Below, piece after piece: positions 46,001 to 58,000 of a stretch of DNA of 64,000 nt. Each line of letters starts with the position of its first letter. The stretch's first letter is position 1. Under the pieces are notes generated by a model that was not told where the DNA came from, did not search any database, and saw nothing but the letters and a program-made list of their open reading frames with translations. The position numbers and the translations under genes were made by a program. Source of the DNA: Brooklawnia sp937867175 (lineage in GTDB: Bacteria > Actinomycetota > Actinomycetes > Propionibacteriales > Propionibacteriaceae). The stretch spans positions 1 to 64,000 of the forward strand of contig DAISIR010000006.1 in assembly GCA_036821905.1 (NCBI GenBank). Reading direction: 5' to 3'.

Positions 46001-49000
46001 GACCGCAAGCCCGCCGGTGCCGGCATCGACGCCGGTGCTCGAAGCCGAGGCCTCGATGTCGGTGGCGATGCGATTGTCGGTCCACAGCCCGCCGATGGCG
46101 ACGGCGGCGGCGTCCGTGGTGGACGCGGCGATGGCCACCGAAGCCGCCAGCACGAAGGCGTCGATCACCGACGTCGACTGCGCAGAAATCGTGACGCCGT
46201 TACCGGCCTTGAGCGAGGTGTTCACGGCCTGCGCCTTGACCTCGATCGCGTTGGCGCCACCCCACTCGTCCCAGCCGATGAGGTTGCGGGCGACAGAGAC
46301 GCCGATGGCGACGCCGGCGGTCATCTTGTCCGACTTCAGCGACAACGCCACCGCAGCAGAGACCGCGGTGACGGTCGCCGTGATGGCGGCGGAATTGGTC
46401 GTCTTGATGGCGATCGCCCCGGCCGTGGCTTCGACCGAACCAACGTCAGCGATCTTCGCGATGGTGTCGCCGGCGATCAGGTTGACCGCGGACGCGCCGC
46501 CGCCGCTGAACGCCGTCGCCTTGCCGGACGCGCTTGCCGACACGCTGATTGCCGATGCCGTGGAGGTGGCGTCGATCGCGCTGGCCTGGGACGCCGACAC
46601 GGTGATGTTCTTGCTCGCCTTGACGATGGGCACGTTCTTGATCTGCGCATTGGTGTCGGTGCGGATGTCGTTGCGCGCGATGCTGATCGCCACCGTAACC
46701 GCGACCGCGCCCTTGTTCGCTTCCGGGTTGGTACCGATCTCGACGGCGACGGCGATCGCCGGGGCGCTGACTGTCGAGGTGATGGTCGCGCTGTCGGTTG
46801 CCGTAACAGTCAGGTTGCCGCCCGCCTCCACCTTGGGCGCGCCGTCGATGATCGCCTGGGTCTTCGTGGCGACCTTGTTCATGGCGAGCACCGGGTCGAT
46901 CGCGATCGACTTCAGAGGCTTCGGCTCTTCCTTCTTCTTGGGCTCATCCTTGGGCTTTTCGGCCGGCTTCTTGTCGCCCTCCTCCGATGGCGCCTCCGGC
47001 GGCTTCGGCAGCGTCGAGATCGCGACGGTGAGCAGGGACGACTTCACGTGCGAGGTGATGGCGGCGGCCGTCTCGGCGGTCACCGAGATGTCGCCGCCCG
47101 CCGTGATCGGGGTGCCGGTCACCGATGCCGTCGCCGCCGCCGGATGCTGTTCGCCGACGATTCCCAGCAGCGCGTCGATGAAGTTGAACAGCACGTTCTG
47201 GGCGTTCCAGCCGACGGTGTTGAAGGCCAGGGTGACCCCGACGCCGACGCCGGGGGCTTGGGTCTTGGCGGTGATTTCGGCGGAGAGGGGCGAGGTGTTC
47301 TTGGCAGCCACGACGACCGCACCGGCGGTGGCCGTGATCTCGCTGTCGACGACGGTGGCAGTGGCGCTGCTGACCATCGCGTTCGTGACGACCAGGGCAT
47401 TGAGGCTAGGCACCTCACCGGCGAACTTGATTTCGGGCGCCTTGTCCTTGAGCTTGTCCTTGAGCAATTTGTTGAGCGCTTCGAACTTCTCCTCGATGCT
47501 CGAGCCGGTGGCCTGGACGACCACGCTGCTGAGATCGTTCGCCCTGATGGTGGCGGTCTCCAAGGCGGTCACCGAGACGCCCGCAGGCGCCGTCACGGTC
47601 ATCTTCGAGATCTTCGACGTGACCCCGCCGCGCAGGTCGTTGTGGACGAACGCGAGCCCGATGCCGGCGCCGTCGACGCCGCCCGAAAGGAACCCGCCGA
47701 TCCACGGGCTCAAGTCGGTGAGGAACTTCAAGGCCTCGTCAACGTAGACGCGCGCCCAGCCGTTGGCCAGCGAGTAGCCCTGGGTTCCGAGGTCCATTTG
47801 CGAACCATCGGCGCCCGACCACCTGTAGACCGCGCCGGGGTCGCCCACACCGAGCCAGTCGTTGGCCACGCGCACCAGTTCGCCGTTGTTCAGGGTCTGC
47901 GATCCGGAGTTGGTGGTGTAGCCGTAGTTGGTCAGCGCCGCGGAGATCAGACCCGCGAACGCGCTGAGGCCGAAATCGTTGATCACCTGGGTGAGCTGGC
48001 GCATGAACGAGTCGGCGTTGATCTCCGCGGCTTCTTCTGCGGCGACGGTGACTGACCCGCCCGCAGACAGCGCACCCTTGCTCGTCCCGGTGTTCTCGAC
48101 GGTTGCCGACGTCTTGACGTTCACCATGTTCTGGGCGATCAGCAGCCCGGCACTCCAGCCGGACGACCCGGTCACCATGACGCAGATCATCGCAGTGTCA
48201 TTGGTGGATTCGGCGTTGATGACCGCCTCGTTCAAGCCGATGACCGAGACGCTGCCGCCGGCGGTGATCGTCGAGTCGACGATCTTGGCCTCAACCAGCG
48301 CCGGGTCCTCGTTGCCGAGCAACGGGTCCCCGAGCAACGTGTCGATGGTGTTGAGCAGGAAGGCCTGCGACCGCCAGCCGATCGTATTGAAGGCCAGCGT
48401 GACGCCCACGGTCTTCCCGGCCGACTGGGTCAGGTTGGCGGTCTTGGCGTCCAACTGGGACAGGTTCCGGGCCTCAACGACAACGTCCCCGGTGGTGGTG
48501 TTCACAACCGAGCGGTCGATGCTGGCGAGTGCCTTTGACCCGACGACGTTCGCCGCAATGGTGCCGCCGACCGCGATCGAGTCGCCACCGCGCGAGCCGA
48601 ACGAGCCGCCGCCCGAGGACGTGATGGAGGAGTCGGAGACCGCCCGCAGGAAGACCTGTTCCAGTGCCCGCACGGTGACGCTCGCGGCGTCCACGTCGGC
48701 GCGCGCGATGGCGGCGACTGCGCCGCCGCGCACGTCGTTCATGACGACCAGGCCGCCGACGGCGTAGGCGTCCGACTTGTCGAAGTCGAGGCCCTGCGGG
48801 ATGAGCTGGTTGAGCAGGGACTGCTTCCACCAGTCGAGGTCGGTGTACGGGTGCGCCGGGGCGCTCAGGTCCATCGTGGTGCCATCTGGGCCCAGCCACT
48901 TGTAGACCGACCCGGGCACCCCACCCATCGGCAGCCAAGTGGCGGCGTCGGTGTAGTCCAAGTTCGTCAAGTTGAGGCTTGCCCCGCTGCCCAAGTAGCG

Positions 49001-52000
49001 GTACACCCCACCACTCTCGCCAGCAACGACGGCCCATAGGGCGGTGTCGGTGTAGTCGGTGTTGCCGAGATCGAGCCTGGCGTTGTCGCCGAGGTAACGG
49101 TAGATCGCACCCGGGACGCCGAGGGTCTGGGAGTAACCGTCGGCCAGCTGCACATTCTCGCCGCTCGTCACCAGGCGTTTGCCGGAATCGGAGGTGAAGA
49201 CCGGGGTGGCGTAGCCGTCGGCGACCCGCACCGTCTTGCCGTTGGTCAATGTGGTGAGGCCGGCGTCCGAGGTGTAGTCCTCGGTGATGAAGTCCTTGGT
49301 GATCCGGACGGTGTCGCCAAAGTTCAGCGTCCGGGTGCCCTCGACAGTGGAGTAGCCAGCCGGGACGAAGTTGTTCAGCTCCTGCTGGGCGACGTTCATG
49401 CCACCGGTGTTGAAGGTCGTCGACGACGCCACCACGGTCACGTTCGCCCAGATCGCCGCGCTGTTGCGCGCCTCGACGAGCAGGTTGCCCATCACGTCCA
49501 CCGTCATGTCGGACGCCACCGGCACCCGCTCGACGAACCCCTGGAGCCACGCGGGGATCGGCGCCCACAATGCGGTGTTGGTGTAGTCCTGCGCGTTGAG
49601 GTCGAGACCCGCCCCGGCCAGCGCGCTACCGACGAACCAGTAGCTGGCGCCTGGGCTGCCGCCGAGCCTGGCCCACGTGGTGGTGTTGGTGTAGTCCTGC
49701 GCGTTGAGGTCGAGGACGACAGCGGTGGAGTCGGCGTTGACCGTCGGGCCGACGTAGCGGTAGGTGGCACCCGGGGTGCCGCCGAGCGGGGTCCACCCGG
49801 TGGTGTTGGTGTAGTCCTGCGAATTGACGTCGAGGGTTGGGGTCGAGGGGCCGACGTAGCGGTAGGTGGCTCCCGGGGTGCCGCCGATCGGCGTCCACAA
49901 CGAACAGGTGTAGTCCTGCGCGTTGAGGTCGAGGGTGGCGGCGCCGCCCTTGTACAGGTAGGTGGCGCCCGGGGCGCCGCCGAGCAGCACCCAGTTGGTG
50001 GCGCCGGCGAGGTCGAAGGTGCCCACGTCGAACGACGCCAGGTCGGCCGTCCCGACGTAGCGGTACACGCGGGTGTCAAGGGCGTTCCCGGTGTATCCGT
50101 CGGTCACCAGCAGGGTGTCGCCGGACCGGACCGTTTGCGTCCCGGAACCGCTCTGGTACAGCCCTTGGTCGTGGCTGGGCGTCCACCCGGCGGTGGCGAG
50201 GTAGTCCTGGGCGCTCAGGTTCAAGGTCGCCGCGGTGGCGCCGGCGTAGGTGTACACCTTGCCGGGGACCCCACCGAGCGTGTAGCCCGGGGAGACCACC
50301 ACGGCGTCGCCCGGCTGCACGGTGACGGTACCGGACCCGGTTTGCCAGCGTCCGCCGAGGCCGTAGGTGGGCGCGAGTTCAACGAGGGTTCCTTGATCGC
50401 CGGCGACACTCGGCGCGACCGCCGCATTCTGGGCGGCTTCGCCGGAGTCCGCCACATAGTCGGGGTTGCCCCAGCCCTCGCCGAGTTGCACGTTGGTGCC
50501 CGGCGTGCCGGTCACCGGCTGGGTTCCGGACCCGGTGGCCGTGACGTCGGGGGTGCCGTAGCCGGCGCCGACCGTCACGTTGGGGATGGCGCCCGGGGTG
50601 AGCGTGATCTGCTGGCTGCCAGCGGCATCCGCGGCGGTAGCGGTGGCCGTCCCAAAGCCCTCGTGCAGCGTCACCAGGGTGCCGGGCTTGGCGTCCACGA
50701 CCTGCGGGGCGGAATCGGACGTCACCTGCGCGCCCTCGCTGCTGATGAACGCCTTCGCCCCGGCGGACACCTTGTTGCTGGCGATCATGAAGCCGACGCC
50801 GGCACCGGTGGCGCCCATCAGAGCGGATGCGTTGGAGGTCGCGGCATTGCTGAGGGTGGCGTTCAGCGCGGCATCGTTGTCGGCCAGCACGGTCGCGTTC
50901 CCGCCGACGTGGAGCTTCGAGTTGACGACGGAGGCGACGGCCTCGGCGGGCTGCTCGCCGCCGAGCGCCCCGGAGATCAGCGGGTCGCCGAGGATGGCGT
51001 CGATGGTGTTGAACAGGACGTTCGATGCCTTCCAGCCCAGTGCATTGAAAGCAAGGGTGATACCGACCGAGGTGTCGGTGCTGGTGACCGAGCTCAGCAC
51101 GGTGGCGTCGATGCCGGAGGTGTTCTTGGCGCTCACCAGCAGGTCGCCGGTCGTGGTCACGTCGCTGGCGACGATGGCGGCGTTCGCCTCGGCGAGGACG
51201 ACGTTGGTGGCGATCTGGCCGCCGCCGGCCCAAACAGTGCCCTTGCCCAGCATGCTGCCGCCGGACGCGTTCACCGTCATCAGGCCGTCGGCTTTGAGCA
51301 GCGCGCTTTCCAGGGCCGTGACCGAGACGGACGCCGCGTCGACGTCGGCATTGACGATCCGTGCGTCCACGCTGGAACGCAGGTCGTTCATGACGATCAG
51401 GACGCCGACTGCCCGGGCGTCGGAGTCGAGGAAGTTGCCGATGCCGGGGTAGAAGTCCTCGATGTTCGGCCCAGCGCTGACCTTCACCCAGGACGGCGAG
51501 GAGTAGTCGATGCCACCCAGTGTCTTCAGGGCATCCGGACCCACGTACACGTACACCGCACCGGTGTCGCCGCCGCCGGTGTATGTCGGGCCAACCCGGA
51601 CGCGGTCACCGGCGAGCAGGAAGACCTCACCGGAGGCGGTGGTGTAGTCGTAGTCGCCGGGGATGATGATCTGGTTGATGACGCCAGTGAGTCCCGACAA
51701 GTCGTTCTTCGTCGTCACGTCCTGGACGACCTTGCTGGACGCGTCGATGCCGGCGGTGTCCTGGGCCTCGACGGCCAGGGCGCCGACCGCCGAGGCCTTC
51801 CCCTGCTGAGCCCCGGTGAACTCGATCGCCGCGCGCGCCGCCGAGGACACCTTGTTCGAGGCGAGGACGAAGCCGCCGCCGACGCCGGACGCCCCGTAGC
51901 CCGCGATGGCGCCGGTTTTCTTGTCGGCCTGCTGCCCGGCTGACGGGAAGACGATGTCGACGACTGCCACGACCACGTTCTCGTTGCCTGCCACGGCGTT

Positions 52001-55000
52001 GAGCTGCGTCGCCGAGACAGCGCTGACGGTGATGTCGCCGGCGATGTCGAGCGGCGAGTTCGTGACGAGCGCGTGCGCCCGGGCCGGCTGCTCGCCGCTG
52101 AACGCGCCCGAGATGAGCGGGTCGCCCAGCAGCGTGTCGATGATGTTGAAGAAGATGTTCTGCGACTTCCAGCCGATCGAGTTGAACGCCAGCAGCGCAC
52201 TCTTGGCGTCCCAGGCCTCGATGGCAGTGGACGCGAAGGCGTCGATCTGGCCGGTCTGGGCCGCAGAGACGAGCAGGTTCCCGGCCTGGCTGGTGGTGAT
52301 CGGGCTGGCGTCGACCAAGGCGTCCCCGCTGCTCAGCACCAGGTTGGTGACGATGACCCCGCCGATCCCGTTCCACGCCGAAACCACGCTGGAATCGGAG
52401 GCTGTGATGATCGCGGCGTTCTCGGCCAGCACGGTCACGTCGCCAGTTGCGTTGACAACCGTGTGGTCGATCGTGGCAAAGGTGTCGCCGCGCACATCGT
52501 TGTAGGCGACGAGCCCGAACTTGCTGTCGGAGGAGCCGATCAGCTCCTTCTTCATGGCGGTGCCGATCTCGCCGACGATCGCGTAGCTCAGCGACCCGGT
52601 GATCAGAGAGGTTGGGGTGAGTTGCTTCCAGAGCTCGTAATTCGAGTAGTCCTGGGCCGCCAGGTCACGCGTGCCGGTGCCGGTATTGGCGCCCATGTAC
52701 TGGAAGACCGAGCCGGCGGGATTGAGCGTCGCATTGACGGTGGAGGTTCCCGTCCAGTCGTCGGCCACCCGGACGCGATCGCCGAACAGCAACGGCTGCT
52801 CGCCGGAGTTGCTGGTGAACTCGTAGTCGTCGAGGACCTTCCCGATCCAGGAGTTGATGATCCCGGCGCCAGCGTCGTTGCTGGGTGAAACCTCGGCGTG
52901 CAGATAAGTGGTGGAGTCGATGCTCGCGGCGTTGCGGGCTTCGACGGTTACTGGTCCGGTGGTGGCAACCAGGTTGGCCAGTCGCCAGTCGGTGGTGTTG
53001 CTGAAGTTTTCGGTGGTCAGGTCGATGGTTGTCCGGCCGGCCGGTGGTCCGCGGCCCGCGCCGACGTACTCGTAGATCCGGCCCTGGTCGTCGCGGACCC
53101 GCGTCCCGGCAACCAGCGCTGCGAGGTTGGCGTCCAAGGTGTAGTCGCTCGGCAGGTCGCTGTCGATCTGCGCGCTGGCACCGCTGCTGACCCGGTTGGA
53201 CGACAGCACGCCGTTGACGCTCATTCCGCCAGCACCGAACAGCGCCGCGGGCGCCGAGGTGGCGTCGTTGCCGACGTAGGCGTGGATCGTCGACTCGACG
53301 GCTGCCGAGACCGTCACGCTGCCCGCAGTGACCGGGGTCTGCTGCACCAGGGCGGTGGCCTGCGCCGGGGTTTCACCGTTGAACGCCTTGGAGATCAGGG
53401 GGTCGCCCAGCAGGGCGTCCACGGCGGCGAAGAAGACGTTGGTGGGCACCCAGCCGATGGTGTTGAAGGCCATCGTGATGCCGAAGGCGTTGCCGGCGCT
53501 GACCAGCGCAGCTCGGGTGGTGGCGTCGATCTCGGCGACCAGCAGCGCTTTGACCAGCACGTCGCCGCTGACCGTCAATACGCTGCGCTCGACGATCGCT
53601 GATGCGCCACCGAGGACGCGGTTGGTGGCGATGACGCCGCCGGCCGCCAGCGACGTGCCCTGCCCGGTGAAGCTGCTGCCGCCCGACGAGGTGGCGGTCA
53701 CGTCGGCGTCGGCTCGGATCACGGCCTGCTCGATGGCCTGCACCTTCAGCGAACTTGCGGTGAGTTCGACGCCCACCACGGACGCCTCAACGTTGGACCG
53801 CACATCGTTCAACACGACCGCAGCGGCGATGCCGACCGACGGGGACGTGGTGACGTTCAAGCCCTGCGGGAAGAAGTCGCTGACCGCGATCGGCTTCCAC
53901 CAGCCGAGGTCGGTGTATGGGATCGCGGTGCCGTCGGTCAAGGTGGGCGCCGCGAGGTTGGTGATCGCGGTCGTCGGCCCCATCCATTCATAGACGCTGA
54001 GCGGGTTGCCGGCGATGCGGGTCCAGCGGGTGGCGTCCGAGTAGTCCTGGGCGTTGAGGTCGAGCGTGGCGTTGCCCCCGATGTACCGGTAGGTGCTACC
54101 GGCGTCCCCACCAACCAGCGCCCAGCGCGTCGGGTCTGCGTAGTCCTCGATGCCCAGGTCGAGCCGGGCACCGGCGCCCAGGTAGCGGTAGCTGGTCTCC
54201 CAGTTGCCGCCGCGCTCGTATCCGGCGTCGACGGTGACCACGTCGCCGGCCGCCACCAACCGGACGCCGGAGGAGGTGGTGTAGCGCGGGGCGCCGTAGC
54301 CGTCGGCGAGGGTGACCACGGTGGCCTCGTTGTCCAGCGTCACGGGATTGTCGAGTGCAGTCACGTTCTGGAGTTGCGTCCCGGTCGTCGCTGCCGTGAA
54401 GTCTGGTTGGCCGTAGCCGAGTTCGGCGATCCGGACGCGGTCGCCGAACTTGAGCGTCGCCGAGCCGTCGGTAGTCCAGTAGTCAGACGGGATCAGCAGG
54501 TCGGCGACCTGCCCGTAGGAGTGCATGCCACCGTCGTTGGTGGTGATGGAGGACGCGGTGAGCTTGACATTGGAGTAGCTGCCGGCGGAGTCGTCGGCGA
54601 TGACGGCGACGGCACCGGCGGCCTGGACGACGACCCGAGTCGGTGTGGTGGACTCGATCACTGCCGCTGCCCGGCTGCTGACCTTGCTGGTGGCCAGCAC
54701 GGCACCGGCGGCACCGGAGAAGGTGTAGGCGACGCCCGCGGTTTTGGCGGACGACACGTTGCTGAGGGTGGCGTTCACCAGTTCAGCGCTGCGGGCCTTG
54801 ACAGTCAGGTTTCCCGCTGAAGCGCCCGTGGCGGTGGCGTTCAGGGTGGAGTCCACCGCGCTGGCCGAGACGTCCCAGACCTCTTCGGCGCCGAAGTCGG
54901 TGCCCAACAGCAGGTCGATCGTGGCGAGGAAGACGGCGAGCGCGGTCTGGTCAACCGCCCAGCCGATGAAGTTCAGGGCCATCGCGACGCCAAGGGACGC

Positions 55001-58000
55001 CGCGGGCAGCACACTGAGGGACGCCGTGCCTGGCCCGGCTGCCGCACTCACCTGGGAGGTGGCGTCGATGACAGCCTGCTCGGCCAGCGCCTGGATCGTC
55101 ACGTCCGCGCCCGAAACCGACCCCCCCATCACTGCGGCCGTGACGGCGCCGCGCACCACGTTGGCGGCGAACAGCGCGGCCAAGGCGACGGCATCGCTGG
55201 AAACGACGGCCAGGTCGCGCTCCGCGATTGCGGCGGCCTGCGTGGTCGAGGTGAGGACGGCGCCGTCGGTGGCCGAGACCAGCACGTCGCCGGTGACGGC
55301 GATGGTGGAGTCCGTGACGGTGGCGCTGGTGGTGCGGTTCAGCAGGTTCCAGGCGAGCGCAGCCGCGATGGTGACGAGCGGGGTGCCGGGCATCATGTGC
55401 ACGTCGCCGCCCTGGGCGCTCAGCCGGCTCGCGTCCCGGGCAGCCACCGTGACCGCCACCGGGCTGGTCAGCGTCGCGTCACGGTTGACGGTGGCGGCGT
55501 TGAGTTCGGCAGTGGTCACGCCGGTGACGTCGATGCGGGCGTCCTTGCCGGTGGCGGCGTACGCGGTGTCGGTGGTCGCCTTGACGATCAGGCCGCCCAC
55601 GGTCAGGACAGCACCGGTCACCTTGGCGACGGCGTCGTCCTTGGCGGCGGTGATGTGGGCGTTCCCGACGAGATCGGACGTGACGCTGGCGGTCACGCTG
55701 CCCGTGTTGCCGGCGGTCACCTTGATCAGGTCGGCCGCGATCGGGGTCGAGGTGGCGATCGTCGCGGCGGTATTGCGAGTGAGATCGATCTGCGCCTGGA
55801 GGTTGCCGAAGTCGAAGTAGTACGAACCCGACTCGAGCCCGAGCAGCCGGTAGGGCTGGCTCTCGTCGGCGATGGCGATCGATACGTTGGTGGTGTCGAG
55901 AGCAGCGACCAAGACCTCAGCAAGCGGGCTGGCGTTCCGGCCCTGCACGGTGCTGCCGGTGAGGATCTGCGCACGTGTCTCGTTGTTCAGGGCCACGCCA
56001 ACTTTCGCGGCCACTGTCGTGCCGCCGGGTGTGGTGGACGCCGCGGCGCCGGCCCAGGTGAAGTCCACGACCGTGTCGGCCAGCACCCTAAGGGCCGAGG
56101 CCACCACGCTTGCGGTGGCCGCGAGCTGTGCGATTGCGCTGGAAGTCAGTGCGTAGGCGAACGCGCCGTTGGCGTCCTGGCCGGTTTGGGACAGGTCTTG
56201 GCGTGCCTTCGCGCTCACCACGACGACCTGCCCGCGCAGCGTCCCGGCAACTTCGGCCTTGGCGGCAAGGTCGGTAGTCGTGGCGCCGGGCACGTTCGTC
56301 GCTTGCGCCGCCAAGGTGATGTCGCCGGCGGTGAGGTCGGCGCCGGCGGCTACGATGATCGTCTCGGCGCGGACGGTGAACGGGATGGCCCCTAGGTTGA
56401 TCGCACCGTTGGCGCCGGAGATGGTCACCGAGTCGGTTCCGCCGATACCGTCGATGGTGAGCGAGTGCGACGGGACCGCGAAGCTGAGCGACTCTATGGT
56501 GGCCGCGTCCACGGTCAGCCAGCCGGCGGTGGTCGCGTGCGCCACGACGGTGATCGCCTCGTCGCCCGCGGTGCCGCTGACCGTGAGGTCGGTCGCACCG
56601 GAGATGGAGATCGGTTCGAGGCCCACGTAGTTGATCTTGGTGTTCCCGACAGTCAGCACGCCGGAGTGCGGATCGTGGGCCACGGCATCGAGCGGACGAC
56701 CCGCAGCGTCCACGACCAGTGAGTCGAAGCCGTTCGGGCCGCCGTCCACGACGCCGGCCAGTGAGCCGGCCGCGGAGAACTCGAAGATGTCCTGGTTGTC
56801 CGGGGCCCCGGTGAGGTTCTCGAAACCATCGAACCTGATCCCGGCGACCGACCCTTGGCCAAGCCCGGTGACCAGCCAAGTGGTATCGGCCTGCGGACCG
56901 ACTAGCGTGTCGATGCCCGGCCCGCCGAGCACGACATAGGACGCAGCAAGCGGCGCCTCATCCAGGTCGATCGCGTCCGCGACATTGGCCAGCGCGACCG
57001 CCCCGTTGTTGAGGCGCAATTCGTGGTTCCAGGCCTCGCCGTCGTTGAGGGTGGCAGTGGCGACCTCAGCGTCCAGACCCCACCGGCTGATCCGGCCGCT
57101 GAGGTCGACGGCCAGTCCCTCGCCCAGCATCAGGGTTGCCTGGTGCAGCCCAGCGCGGGACGTCTCGAAGGTCACCGTCAAGGTGACCGACTCGCTGGCC
57201 GCCAGGGCGGCCGGCACCGAGGCGACCGTGAACCCTGCGCCCGACAGCGCCGGCGTCCCAAGGGCCACCGTCTCGGTGCCGGTGTTGGTCACCACGATCG
57301 TCCCGGTAGTCGCGGCTGCGGGACGCACCGTCCCGAAGTCGACGCTTGAGGCACTGAGTTGGACGCTGGCACCGCTTGCGGCTACCGCCGCCGCTTGAGC
57401 CGTCAGCTCTGCCGCGATCAGGGTGGTCGGTTGTGAAGTCGGCTGGCTGGCCGGGGTTGGCCCAGCCGCCGAGGACGCCGAAACCGTGTCTGTCGTCGCG
57501 GCAGTCGCTGCCGCCGGCGCAGCGGGGGCGGGCTCAACCACAGCAGCCGCCGCAGTGGTACCTGCCACTGGTGCCGTTTCCACCGCCGGAGCAGCTTCGA
57601 CCACCGGAGCAGGTTCGACCACCGGAGCAGCTTCGACCACCGGAGCAGGTTCAGCAACCGGCGCAGCCACCGGAGCAGCCTCGACCACCGGGGCGGCCTC
57701 AACCGCCACCACCACCGGAGCAGGTTCAGCAACCGGCGCTCCGGCCGGGCTCAATGCCGGTTCGGCGGCGCCGCCCAGGTCTTCGGCCGGCATCAGGGAC
57801 GGCGAAGCGTTGGGCGCCAAGAGCGCACCCGCCACCGGGTTCCCGGTGGGGGAAACAGCCGAATCGACATCCCAAACAGTGCCAGGCAGCAGCGTCTCTG
57901 CCATCAGTCCTTCGGCGGTGTGCCCCAGGCCCACCGCGTGCCCGATCTCGTGTCGCAACACCGTGAGCAGGCTCATCCGTTGCCAGCCCCAGCCCGCGGC

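Larger units (their letters stand above)
39500..55000 (-). repeat. Long superrepeat of beta-solenoid units marked by N-x-IGW motifs
   Basis: A motif of the form A-(R/K/F)-N-x-(I/V/L)-G-W recurs at about 54965, 53455, 52175, 51035, 48378, 47210, 46277, 45497 and 42343. Degenerate copies lie near 43895, 41127, 40318 and 39525. In the 39.5-46.3 kb part the spacing is about 780-810 bp or roughly double that, i.e. units of about 260-270 residues. In the N-terminal half the motif is extended by a IDxLLGDPLIS run and the spacing is longer because other modules are inserted. Confidence 0.7.

Noticed and set aside
25052..48055. Very long plus-strand open frames (about 950-1320 codons) antisense to the giant gene
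   Set aside because: They result from strongly biased GC-rich codons in a repetitive gene. Their translations lack signal peptides, domains or ribosome-binding sites, and the minus-strand frame has a clear modular protein.
49540..50330. CRISPR array or satellite DNA
   Set aside because: The spacing of near-identical stretches is about 105-120 bp and everything between is coding in one frame as protein modules.
57481..57760. CRISPR-like array
   Set aside because: The repeats are 18-bp, in tandem without unique spacers, and code for a Pro/Ala/Val linker.
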